A stretch of 64,000 nt of DNA from Lepidurus packardi. Taxonomy: Eukaryota > Arthropoda > Branchiopoda > Notostraca > Triopsidae. The stretch covers positions 8,700,565 through 8,764,564 of the forward strand of contig JAKZAN010000001.1 of the NCBI GenBank assembly GCA_023053545.1, written 5' to 3'. The notes below the pieces were generated by a model. It ran no database searches. It was not told the origin of the DNA and worked only from the letters and a program-made list of their open reading frames with translations. Each line of letters opens with the position of its first letter. The first letter of the stretch is position 1. The position numbers and the translations under genes were made by a program. Below are positions 1 through 11,401 of the stretch, one piece after another.

Positions 1-682
1 ATGGGATTCATGTGACACGATCAATGGTCTATGGTCCATAGTTTCAAAAGTTTTGCGTCCCTGCCTTCGCAGTTAAGTCACAGCTTATCGGTTCTTTCGC
101 GTAACAGCATTAAAAGTACAAGTTGGCCCCTTTTGGTCCTCTCCTGCGTTTTCGACCTTCAAGAGATTGGTCAGAGAAATCTTTTATCCTTCTTTTTTGT
201 GTGTGTCGTAGTATGGAGGCAGGCCCCAGAGCACAAGAGAGTCTCTCTCCCTCGGGACTTGATTAACGCAATTTATCCAACGTAAGGGAACACATGGCTT
301 GCTGAGTGAGGAGCTGAAGAGGATTCATTGTTGCCACTTTATTAGCTGAATGAGAGACAGAACATGTTTGAGTTGACGCGAACAGTTTCCTTTCCTGCTC
401 CCTAGGGTCTTCGGACAGTTTCACTTGATTTTAACGTACTGTGTTGGACGTGTATCGTACACGTTTCTGAGCTTTCATTGTTGAAAGTCACGCGTTCTCT
501 GTTGCGAAAGTTTCTTACATGATTCAAGTCGCCCGTTTCTTAATTTGGCGCTGACGAAACGTCGCCAAGCTCAGGTTCTGAGTTTATTTTGTCCTTGTTT
601 TGTTTTGTTTTCTTAAAGCCGTTTGGCGCTTTTAACTCCCAAGTAAATAATGTAATCTTTTTTCTTTTACTTTGATTTTCAG
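1..682. other. Upstream intron or 5' flank of the beat-like gene
   Basis: No coding exon is convincing here. The first recognised beat exon starts after an acceptor AG at 681-682, preceded by a T-rich tract, so at least one upstream exon (signal peptide and start codon) lies here unrecognised or before the window. An 84-codon plus-strand ORF at 31-285 has no family resemblance and no clear splice context. Confidence 0.5.
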
Positions 683-3600
683 GCACATGTGGATTAAAGC
701 TCATTGGGGTAAATGTGCCTCCTCAGCGTCTCGCAGGCGAGAGTGCTCGACTGCAATGTCGTTACGATCTCGAAGGAGATGCACTCTACTCCGTCAAGTG
801 GTACCGCGGAGCACGGGAATTTTTCCGCTACGTGCCCAGGGACTCGCCGCCTATTCAGGTGTTTCCCTTGGACGGGATTCATGTGGACGTAAGTATAAAG
901 TCTGGTTTGCTCCACAGCCTCCAAGTAGCTTATATAACGTAACATTGGAATCAAAGATGGGAAATAAGTGTGCCTTGTAATAGAGCTTGGACTAAAAAAA
1001 TATCCAGTTACTCTAATGTAGTTTATTAGTCGCTATGGATAAAGGCCAAGGGGTATTAGGGAGCTGCTGTCGTAAAGCTTTTTATTAATTCAATAAAAGC
1101 TTAGGAAAGACGGAAAGCTTTCAAGGATGAGTTAAGCTATCCCACCGATATAAACACGGAGTACATGTAGTAAGAGGAGAATGTGTTCGGATATGTAGCC
1201 AAGGCATGAAATTTATCGACTATATATGGGAGATAACAGAGTTAAGCAAGACCGTTTAGTGCCAATTAGCTGGAGAGAGGAGGAAAAAGGGTGACAAATG
1301 AACTAATTTGTGTTTTTATTTACTTGTACTTCTTTCTCTTTTTTTCTCCCGGGTCACAACGTTTGCCTTTGCAGTTGCCACAGTCCGACCGTGAACAAGT
1401 GGTCCTCATGGGCGTCAATTTAGCCACTTCGGGACGATTTCGCTGTGAAGTCTCAGCTGAAGCTAATTTCCAGACTCGCCAAGGATTCGCTGAGATGTCC
1501 GTGGTTGGTAAGTTTAGCTACTTTTGGTTGTTTTGTGTTTCACTGGGTTGAAGCACGATGTCGTGGGATGGGAACACTTCTGTTAGAATGTTTACAGTGG
1601 TGAGATTTACACCGATTACAACCCGTTTAGTGTTGTGTACACCACAAAAGGAAATTCTGTCGAAATCCTTTAACTTTTAGTATGCTCATTAAGGTGACTT
1701 ATCTTCCTTTCATGACGAAACTTCCGAACGAAACTCAAGACCATTTGGTACATGGCATTGTCTTCGTTATTTTTTTTTTATTCCGGCATTTTCCCTCCAT
1801 AGACTGAAAATGTAGGTTATTCGTCGAATCGTGGTTTTGGGCCTTAAAAATATTTACGAATTTATCTCTTAGTTATAAATATATATACAGTACGTTTTTA
1901 TAACAGACAATGCGCTTGCAATCAAGGAAGTGAAACCACCAATGGGGTTTTCGCACGTCACGCTCTACAACTGACGCTATGATAGATTTAAGCGACCAAA
2001 TTCTAAATGGCTTCGACCGACAAAAGGTCACATCAGTCCTCCTATTAGATATAGAAGGGGCTTTTGACAATGTCAACCATAAAAAACTTTTACAGATTGC
2101 AAATAAAAAGAAAGTTAACCCCTTCATTATAAATTGGCTGAAAAGCTTTCTTTCAGATCGACAAATCTATGTACAAATTGGCAATTCAATAAGCCAAAGA
2201 TACTTCATATACAAAGGAGTCCCTCAAGGCTCCCCTTTGTCTCCGATTTTATTTTTGCTCTATATAGATGGAGCCCTGAAATTACTTAAAAGCAAACGTA
2301 TCCAAATAAGTGCTTTCGCTGACGATTTGCGTTTAGCTGTTACAGGTTCCTCTGGACAAGTTAATGTCAAACTGCTAAAAAATGCCATCAACGCACTAGA
2401 GAAATGGAGTATGAGTCTAGATCTAAATTTCAACCGGAACAAAACAGAACTAATACATTTTTCGAGAAGACACGTACCGGATACAACTACACTTAAATGG
2501 GGAGAAGTCGTCATTACTCCACAGACGCAAGTCCGATATCTTGGCCTCATCTACGACAATAGACTAACTTGGAAGAACCACGTCGCGAAACTTTCATCCG
2601 AAGTTAATCAAATACTACAGCGAATTTCAAAACTGGCACACGACTACAAAGCAATTCGGAATAATCAATTAAGAACACTTATTTTAGCAACGGTATATTC
2701 AAAGATCTTTTATGGACTGCCGGCTTGGTGCAACCTTAATATAGCTAACTCATCCCCGCTTAAACATATTCATCGCCAAGCTCTAATTTTAATAACGGGA
2801 GCTCTGAAAACATCCCCAACAACAGCACTTGAAGTAGAAAGTGATATCTTCCCTCTAGAGCTTATGTCAAAACAACGAATTACCAAATACGGACTTACTA
2901 AACCTCAATTATCCCAAATGAACGTCGTCCCTAAGCACCCTAGGTATGTTCCTTGTTCAAGTCGAATAAACACCTATGTGTCGTCTTTGAATATTCCAAG
3001 TTCAAGTAAAACAAAAAGCTTAGAACTAAAGAATTTTTTTCGCCAAATATGGATTAAAAAATGGAATGAAAACCCCTCCACACTTCAAAAATTAGGTATA
3101 TTTCCGGACCCCAATCCAATCTGCAAAACCAACTTAGATAGGTTCACAATATCTACCATGATCCAACTACGTTGTGCCCATTTTCCAACATTAGTCTACC
3201 TCCACAGAATTAAAAAAGTGGATAAACCTCTGTGCCCATGTGCTGCCCACGTTAAACAAGACCTACAACACATTTTTTTCCAATGCAGATGGCTAAATAA
3301 ATCAAGAGCGATACAAATAAGAGAACTCTCTAAACTAAAGATCCACTACAATGCCGAACTTTTCCTTCGTAATACTAAAGCATTCCCAGCAATCATTTCT
3401 TTCATAAAAAGTGCTATGTCCATCCTCAAGGAGGAAAGGGCCACATTATAGTCAGCTATAATTGACCCACATGTGAAATGTAATAACAAATAATGGTTTT
3501 TTGTGTTACTAATTTGTGTAATGCTACCAATCTTGTATGCATCGTTAGATAAGCCGCAAAGAGCAAATGCTCACGCTGGTTCTAAATACAAAAAAAAAAA

Positions 3601-6600
3601 AAAAAAAAAAAAATCAAGGAAGTTAAACTTTAAAGGTCTTACTTGTCTAATAAAAATAAAAGAATAGTCTGGGAGATACACAATTACGGTAAAAGGTTCA
3701 TAGTTTTGAGAGAGTCGTAATGTTTCCCAATTGCCTTTAGCTTTTCCTAAATGAACGAATGTGCGTCTTGTAAAGTTCTTTTTTATTGGGGCACAAGTTT
3801 TTTGTTTGTATTAACAAGCTCCCATCATATGCTCGTTTTAATTCTTGGAAAGTAAATTAATTTCGTTTTTTGCAAAGTCTTCATTGTATTGATTTTATTA
3901 CCAGCTCGTGTAAGAAATAATGTGACATCAATAGCTAATAATCGCGGCCAAAGCGTGTTTTCGCTGGTAATTTAAAAGAACCTCGAAGCCTTTCAATTCT
4001 GTTTTACTTAGATACCTCGATTCTATCAGACGCGATTGAATGCACAGTCTAATTAGGTAGTAAATCGTTCAGACTGTTTTCTTATGTTTTTTTTTCTTAT
4101 TCCACCTAAAACTTTTTTTGGGGAAAAAGATTAGAAACAGCTGCCTCGGGTTTAGCTTCACGGCTTTTAAACAATATATTCACGGCCACAGGGCAGCATG
4201 TAGCTTCTATTTTCTCTCAATATGTTTGTTTTCTGACCCCAAAGCAAAAAAAAAAAAAAGGAAAAAATGCTAGAGCATTCAAAATGAAGCGAACTGTACT
4301 GTACGTCGTCACGTTTTGGTAATAATATGCCATTATAACCAAATGAGACGCTCTCGTCTTGAGTTACAATGTTCCTTTTGAAAAGCTAAAACAAAAAATT
4401 AATATTATTATTCCTCCCCAATTTGGCCCCTAGCGATGTTAAATGTTCTGGACGATCTTCACTTACAATTATTCAGCATATTATCCTTAATAAGAGCCGT
4501 CAGCCTTGTGTAGCTCGACTAATTATATAGCTACAACGGTCCTCATCTACGCACACAACTCGGTCTCTTGTATGTTGAACTTTGTTGATTGTTGAGAGTC
4601 GCCAGGCAGGCAAATTAGTCAAGCGCATTATATTTTGCCATGCTACTGTCTGCCTATAGAGTAAGAAAATTATTTAGGAAAATATTTAGGATTTTTATTT
4701 GTGTTTTCCTCTCGGAAAACGGCTGAAAAGCGAAAAACTGTATAATGCATGTGAGCTGTCGTTTATGTTAAAGAATTTGCACTGTTCCAGCTCCCCAAAC
4801 AAACGGTAAGCTTTCGACATCTTTAATTTCTTTCCCAGTTTTCTTAGACGGGGAAGATAAAGCTGTAAAATATTAAGGAGTCTGAGAAAAACTCAATGGT
4901 AAAATGCGTAATTCTTACAGAAGTGGCAGTACTCTACGAAGGAGGAGTCTTGTGAAAAATTAATACCTTAATCTCAGTTTCTCAGGAAAGACAGAGAGGG
5001 GGAGAAAAACGTACTAAAAGTAAAAGTTTACGTTGGCCGATATAAACAGTTAATAGCACTTAAAGTAGCTGCACCATCTTGTTTAGTTTCAAGATTCTTC
5101 TTATGAAAGTTCATTAATCATATAACACCAGCTACTTCTCCAGTCACAAAGTACAGTTAAAGTTTATACGCAAAAGTTGTCTAATATCTATACTATTACG
5201 CTTTTTTCAGTTTTAATCTTGATTTTAGTAAAATAGTGTGCTCTAGTACACTTTTTCTAAAATTTCAAAGTAGGAAGACGTTACTCTCAACGAAAACCAG
5301 TCTCCAAATCGTTTGTTTAGGTCGTGAAACTAAACGTTTGATTCGGATTTTCCTTGGACTTCTCCCTGGAAACTTTAATTTCTCTCCGAAGAGTGTGACG
5401 GGATGAAGATAGGGGAACTTGCGCGAACGTTTGAGCTTCTTTCGTAGTAAACAGAAGTGGCTTTAAGTCCACCAAATCGTGGGGAACATATATGGCTACG
5501 CTTGCATGCACGCGCGCGCTAGCTTAATTAATTACTCCATACATTGAGGCCTCTCTTCCCTTAATGCTCTAAAAGTCGTATAGGATTCCAGTGTGTTTGA
5601 TAACGCGTAAATAATGCACTTGCGTTAGCTTTGTTAGAGAAAAAGTTTTCATTCGTTTCCGGCTAAGAAAATTCCATTAAAAATAATAAGTGGCGCCACC
5701 GGGGAAAAGGGGTGCTTTTTTATGGTTTTGGGGCCCGAAAGAGAATGAATTTCATGTTCTCCAAAGTTTTGACCCCCTCCTTTACCTTTATGTATGGATT
5801 GTCCATATAAGGCACTGGCCTGTGAGAGAAAGCTTTTTGTATGTCTGCTGCCCCTTAAAAGGTAACGAGGAGCGATATTTCAAAGGGGAAGGGATTTTAT
5901 TTTTTCGTTTGCGAGATACGGAACACTTAAATGAGCTTGCTTACGTTGGTTAATGTGAAAACATCGCCATAGCTACATAAGCAAACGAATAGTGCTCGCA
6001 ATATTGCACACTTCCTTGTGGCAACTCAAAAGAAATCGCAAAAGTAGATACCGGGAAGTAATGCTCAGTGCTTTATTGATTGGTTGGCGAGCATTGCTAC
6101 CTAGCATAAAATTTTGAGTGAGCTTCATATGTTCGTCAGAGGTACAACTGGCAAGCAGAAAGACGAGGCTATGCTGCTGTTCCGGTACCCCTAAATTAAT
6201 GTCGTCTGCTGGATTGGATCGTTCCTTTTATGTTGTATGTTGAGTTTCTTGTGTGGTATATATGTCTATAAGGCTCCATGCCGGGAAATGCTATAACACT
6301 AAAAATGGTTAAACGGGATCCCCAGTTGGAGGTGTACTGCGCTCTTGGTAAGAAATTTGTTTCCATAAGTTAGCGTGAAGCTTCCGATAATACGATCTCA
6401 ACACGACCTAGTCGGGGGGATTCTGCATAACTGCTCATGTAGTAACCTTCGTTAGAACGACATATTATGTGTTCTGCATTCGCTGTTGGACAAAAGGGAA
6501 AGAGAAGCGAAGTTGGCGATTGAATCACCTTGGTTTGTCGTGTTGTGGAGCGAATGATATGTTCGAAGTTTGAACCAGAGAAGGTGATTTTGCTCATCCA

Positions 6601-9600
6601 GTGGTACTAAATAAGATAAATAATGATAGTGGCAGTATGGCACCCAGCTTGCGAGTTCCATGGCAATCAGAGTTTATGCGTTTACGAACGTTTCCGTTGT
6701 TCAACTTTCATAATCCTAGAGCATACTGCATAGGTAATCGTAATGTTGCCTTTTTTCAGTATTTGGGTTGATTAAAGGATCATCGCGTATCGCCATGCAC
6801 AATGGAAACTGTGATTAAAGGGTTTTTTTAGTTATGAAACTTTTAGTAGCAATTATTAGAATCTATGAAGGAATGATCCTTCTTTAATCTGTTTCTCCCT
6901 TTTAAGCAATTATTGTTTTCAAATATGATCTTTCTTTACATAAAACTTGCATTTCCATGAACTACAGCACTTTGCACGAGCAAAGTCTTGTGTCTACATT
7001 AATTAATTCGCTCGTTGCAATGGGTTAATCTTTTACATCAAAATTCTTCATATCATCAAAACTTTTTCTCCTGTGGCATTCGTGGGATTGCTGTCATCAG
7101 ACCGTCATTCCCGAACACGAATTTGCATATTATTTTTGCGTAGGTAATTTGCATGTAATTAGCTTGGCAATTGTACACATTACATAGGTTGTTTCGCAGA
7201 AGCGGGGTTTGAACGCACATTTTGGCTCGTATCAATTTGTTTACTTGTAAAAGGATGTGCCTCTTTTTCGCCCCAATAGCATTGTACACTTTGCTTGACA
7301 GGAAATTGCTAATTAGCTTTAGTTTGAACCTACACAAGTGTGTGAAAACTTGAAAATTAAAATTGAAAACTGGATAATTTTATCCCAAACTTTAAAAGTG
7401 TCTTTGGTGTCCATGCGAAGATTCCTTTTCTTTTTTTTCTTCTTTTGTCTGCTAAAACTTCCAGAAACAAAACGAAACATACAGAAAGAAGGTTAAAAAA
7501 AGGCGGATATTGCTTGAAAAGTTATTTTTAATCCAATGGTAACTCCTTTGATCTCTCGCTCTTCGGAATACCATTGCTATTCGCTCAGACGGCAACAACA
7601 TAAGAAGTGCACAGTGTTGGTTCATGATGTCTCAGGTTAGGGATAAAGCAAAAGGCAATATATGAAACACGTTGCCGTGCTACACAACCTTAATAGGTAA
7701 AAGTAAAGATATGAAAAGCACCCTGCAGCTTCCGGGTATATACTTCTTAAGAGTATCGGCTCAATCCGTCAGATAGAGAGACTTTTTCAGAATTATTACT
7801 TTTCCGCGTGGACATTGACCGACTTCCAAACCAGGTGGCTTAATGTAAGTTCCATTAGGCTTGGAGCTATTTTTATAGTGTTTTCCCTCTTTCGTTGATA
7901 GTTAGTAAGCAAGCCGTATAGCTAAGTATCATTAGTAAAAGTTGGAGGATTAGGGTCCGAATCGAACCCCGGAAACCAAAATAAGTGAGTGCCGTGGTAA
8001 ATGATGGTAATTGATCTTGTGGTTCTGGTGGCTGACGAAGAAAGTTTTGCTATAGAGCTGCTTTTATATATGGCTGTGGCCGAGCTGGTGGCCCATCAAA
8101 CACAACAGAAAACAGAATAGCATGTTTGGCCAAGCCAAGCACGTAGCGAGCTCGACCTTATAAAGTATCTCACTACTAACACAAGACCCCCCAAGAAAGC
8201 CAGCTTCTAAGCCCAGCATTCACAATGAGGCTTCGTTACAGTCACATCCCTGGAAAAAGTAGCGATTTTTTTCCACACAGAGTTGGATGTGCTGTCTAGT
8301 GTAACCTAATTTTCCTTATTCTTTGCTTTTGACTGTATTTGCATGTTAGGAAGTAGTAAAAGTCACAGGATATACTGTCGCCACGTTCCGTATTTTGGAG
8401 TCAAATATTATATTTCGTTTCAAAATCGTCAGGATCAAAACATACACACACATTTAAGCTTCTCGTGCCGTAAAATTGGTACTTCCTTTCCGGCCTTTAC
8501 CTGAAGTCAAGCGTGAAGTAAAATAGTTGTAATTCTATAGAAACTGCGTGATATTTCTCAGTTTGGAGACTCTAAAGTTTGGAGAACACTGATCGTGGGG
8601 AGAAAAATTCAGAAATTTAGATTTTATGGACTTATATTTTGCAATTATCTCTTTCAACTACAGTACGAAAGCTCGTCACGAAAGGTGATTATCAGAACAT
8701 AGCTTGTCATGCTTGGCTTGAAGGTTTTCATTATTGTGCAATGCGTAGTATTCGGATCTGTGAAAATGCTGAAGTTTCTTTGTTGCGATAGAGATTGTAT
8801 TAGAGGGACCCTTGTAGTTTAATTTTGTTTCCTTTGTCATAAATCATTTTTCCTTTCTGCAGTGGACTAGATATCTAGCGACAGTTAGCGGCACTATTAA
8901 AAAATCTCGTGAAAGTGTTCGTTCCATTATTTTCAGTTCCTTTTTCTGTTGTTCGGAATCTTCATTTGCGTTGTAAATTGTTTTACACGCAATTGGTAAC
9001 ACGCAATGTTACTTATGTGAACCAAAATAATGAACAATTAATACAATATAATACAATACTGATACATGCTGTACACTGTACAAGCTACACTATAGATACG
9101 ATATAATGCTTTCTAGTGTATGTATACAATTCTACAGTTATTTTTTTTTAATCGCATAGTATCAACGTAGAGAGGATACTAAGATCCGGGTGGGGGATTG
9201 GTTATTCCATAGACTTTAGAAGGAAACTTAAACATAAGTGAATTCAGATAGTGAGAGAGGAGTTTCGGGATGCGTTTGCTATTCTTTGGTTCCCCTTTCG
9301 TTTTCGATCAAACACTTTTGCCATAAAATGAGTGCATTCAGGGGTAACGACTTCCAAGCTTTTCTATTGAGCTGCTTAAAAGCTTTTTCTTGGGGTTGGA
9401 ATTTATAGGTCGTTCATAGACGCTCAAGTTCGTTGGAATCTGGACTTTAGATGTTAAGATCTGGAGTCACAGACCGAGAAAAGAGTATAGTGCACGGGGT
9501 ACGACCGCAGCATATATATACAGTGCATAACGAACGTGCTACCTCTTTTCTTCTTGTTTGGTTGGGGATCTTGGGGACTTTAAAGAAAGATGGTCCCGTC

Positions 9601-11401
9601 TGAAAGACTGAGTTGTTCTCAATTTCTAATGCTTTTCTGAAACTTTTTTTTATGTGTTTTTAGTGCTCCCTGACGCCGACCCCGAAATTAGCGGTCTGCG
9701 GCCCTTTTATCGGCCAGGCGAAATGCTCAGTGTTAATTGCACATCCCGTCGATCCAAACCTGCTGCAGCTTTAGCATGGTACATCAATGGAGTACAGGTA
9801 AACAAATAAAAATAAATATATGCAAAAAAATATTACTTGCCAGTACAGAAACTGACACCCGGGCGAAAATTCGCTGTTAGGTTGAATTGTTATACGCAGG
9901 ATCAAGAGAAACAATCAAATAGCGACAGTTTATTGATATTTGAACATAAAATATGTATGTATATTTACTGTAAACAGGGAGTTAAAACTTGGAAGGGAAT
10001 GTAAATTGAACCCAGCAAAAACAAAACCAATGCGCTATCGAAATTGGATTTGTTGATCTTATTAGCGTACTGCTGTAGAGCGCACGACCAATGTAAAGTT
10101 CTTGGTTAGAGGGAACTCTTTTCCTTGGTATGAGTAGACAGATATCATATCTCAAACAAACGACGCTGATGGCATCTCTTCTTTACCTTGCCAGTTCTCT
10201 TGGATGCAGCTTTTTGCTCTTTCCCTCTCTGTGTCTTTCTTCGTCTCTTCCTTTTCAATCCTATCAAATTGCCTCGTTTTGTGTATAGAGCTACCCGGGA
10301 TGGCTTCTAGAGAGAACCAATTTGGGTTGGTTATCCTTCACTCGCTCTCAAAGACAGTGTTGCGCAAATTTAGCACCCTTGTTGTAAACTCTTAGCCTGA
10401 GAGCTTGACAAATTTGCTTTTTTTGTTAGATCCAATGTTTCCCTCCCCTTCCTTTCTTGATCGAATTTCCGTCTTCTCTTCCATATTGCTTGCAAAACTC
10501 ATATTTCTGCACTCGGGAGCGGGCTTTGAGGAGTTTTGTTTCGCTTAAAGCACTGAACGTTGCGCTTTTCAGAGTTTCTGTTTTCCCCATAACGAACTTT
10601 GTATTTATATATTATAAAAAAGTCTCATATGGTTCTAGTCAACCCTTTTGGTCTAGTTCCATCAAGCTCCTCTCTTGAAGTATTTGAAATTGCTATTGAA
10701 TTCTCCCCCCTTCTCTCGTTTTATTTTTAAAGAAAAACTTTCCAATTACTTAGCGTCCGTGTGTGAGTTCCAGTTTTGCATGTTTGCGTGGTATATAGTA
10801 GTTTGAGGTCATTTCCCCACCTCTGAGGAGGTGGATACGGTACTTTGGGTATTGATGTGAAGCCTTTTTATGTTATTTCCCACAGGTACACATTGATAGT
10901 GTCATTGAATACGCCCCTGTAGTGGAGCTTGGTGGTTTAGAGACCTCTATTTTGGGCCTTCGCTTATTCTTCCAAGACGTGGAGCAACTAAGTGGACCTC
11001 AGCATGTCTCAGGCGGCAGCAAACCTGGAGTACAAACGGATTCGGCACGCGAGTCAGTTACACAAATTCGCAAATCTCGTTCGGTCGTGATGGGAGAAGA
11101 AGCGCGCCCTTCAAGCAATCAATCAAGTACAAGCAAGAGTAGCAGTAGCGAGCTCACCTTGATGACGATGGCTGTCTCTGGCAGTAAATTACCAAGCCGA
11201 TCTGAAGCTTTGATATCGCCTAGCAAAGAAACTAAAGCAAGTCACGTGATCCCCTTGGCTCATGGTGTGCGTCTAAGCTGCACGGCCTCTTTGACGTCCC
11301 TTTATTGGAAAAGTGTAGAAGACGTTGCAAGGCCTGAAGAACCACCTAAACAACGGTCCCTGGAAGGCAGACCTGAAGCCGCCACCTCCTCAAGTAAATA
11401 A
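683..11401 (+). CDS. beat: Beaten-path (beat) family two-Ig protein, 5' incomplete
   Basis: Four exons join in phase: 683-888, 1375-1507, 9664-9797 and 10886 to a stop at 11399-11401. Beat proteins are secreted or membrane-tethered Ig proteins that bind Side-family receptors in axon guidance. Ig1 shows the family signatures RYDLEGDALYSVKWYRG, REFFRYVPRDSPP and SGRFRCEVSAEANFQT with both disulfide cysteines. The second domain shows RPGEMLSVNCTSR, LAWYINGVQ, then LGLRLFFQD and HGVRLSCTASLTSLYWKS. Between those last two motifs lies a Ser-rich insertion of roughly 90 residues that is very short in the insect beat proteins I know. The signal-peptide exon is not identified. The 3' end is uncertain: a GTAAAT donor at 11394 would splice before the stop, and no following exon was recognised. 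The 8.2-kb intron 1508-9663 holds a LINE. Family assignment is firm; which beat paralogue is not. Confidence 0.85.
1920..1931. repeat. LINE target-site duplication, left copy
   Basis: AATCAAGGAAGT, identical to 3612-3623. The next five bases are GAAAC here and TAAAC on the right. Confidence 0.85.
1932..3611 (+). mobile_element. 5'-truncated non-LTR retrotransposon (LINE) in a beat intron
   Basis: A plus-strand insertion ends in a run of A at 3591-3611 and is flanked by the 12-bp direct repeat AATCAAGGAAGT at 1920-1931 and 3612-3623. The repeat extends to 17 bp with one mismatch. Poly(A) tail, target-site duplication and truncation of the 5' end inside the reverse-transcriptase gene are the marks of target-primed reverse transcription. 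The remaining ORF has no stop, so the copy looks young, although without promoter and endonuclease it should be dead on arrival. It lies in the same orientation as the host gene. Confidence 0.9.
1934..3451 (+). CDS. Partial LINE reverse transcriptase
   Basis: The open frame runs from the truncation point to 3451, about 505 codons, upstream of the first ATG at 1979. It opens with the conserved RT block GFRTSRSTTDAM. It continues with LLLDIEGAFDNVNH (catalytic Asp block), the GVPQGSPLSPILF block and the active-site box AFADDLRLA. A C-terminal Cys/His motif follows: CPCA, then DLQHIFFQC, like the terminal knuckle of I/Jockey/R1-type elements. There is no RNase H domain and no endonuclease in the copy. 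Family below 'non-LTR, I/Jockey-like' is not assigned. Confidence 0.85.
   Translation, partial: NHQWGFRTSRSTTDAMIDLSDQILNGFDRQKVTSVLLLDIEGAFDNVNHKKLLQIANKKKVNPFIINWLKSFLSDRQIYVQIGNSISQRYFIYKGVPQGSPLSPILFLLYIDGALKLLKSKRIQISAFADDLRLAVTGSSGQVNVKLLKNAINALEKWSMSLDLNFNRNKTELIHFSRRHVPDTTTLKWGEVVITPQTQVRYLGLIYDNRLTWKNHVAKLSSEVNQILQRISKLAHDYKAIRNNQLRTLILATVYSKIFYGLPAWCNLNIANSSPLKHIHRQALILITGALKTSPTTALEVESDIFPLELMSKQRITKYGLTKPQLSQMNVVPKHPRYVPCSSRINTYVSSLNIPSSSKTKSLELKNFFRQIWIKKWNENPSTLQKLGIFPDPNPICKTNLDRFTISTMIQLRCAHFPTLVYLHRIKKVDKPLCPCAAHVKQDLQHIFFQCRWLNKSRAIQIRELSKLKIHYNAELFLRNTKAFPAIISFIKSAMSILKEERATL
3612..3623. repeat. LINE target-site duplication, right copy
   Basis: AATCAAGGAAGT directly after the poly(A) tail of the LINE, matching 1920-1931. 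Confidence 0.85.
3629..9663. other. Remainder of the large beat intron
   Basis: About 6 kb of AT-rich sequence with only short ORFs that lack family resemblance. It ends at the acceptor AG 9662-9663 before the second-Ig exon. I saw no further transposon ORF, tRNA or long repeat in it; enhancers would not be visible by eye. Confidence 0.6.

Noticed and set aside
31-285. 84-codon plus-strand ORF near the left edge as the first beat exon
   Set aside because: No resemblance to beat N-termini, the hydrophobic part is too far from the start, and no donor fits the phase of the 683-888 exon.
7950-7975. tRNA-like TPsiC loop (GTCCGAATCGAACCCC)
   Set aside because: No cloverleaf partner arms of the right spacing found on either strand.
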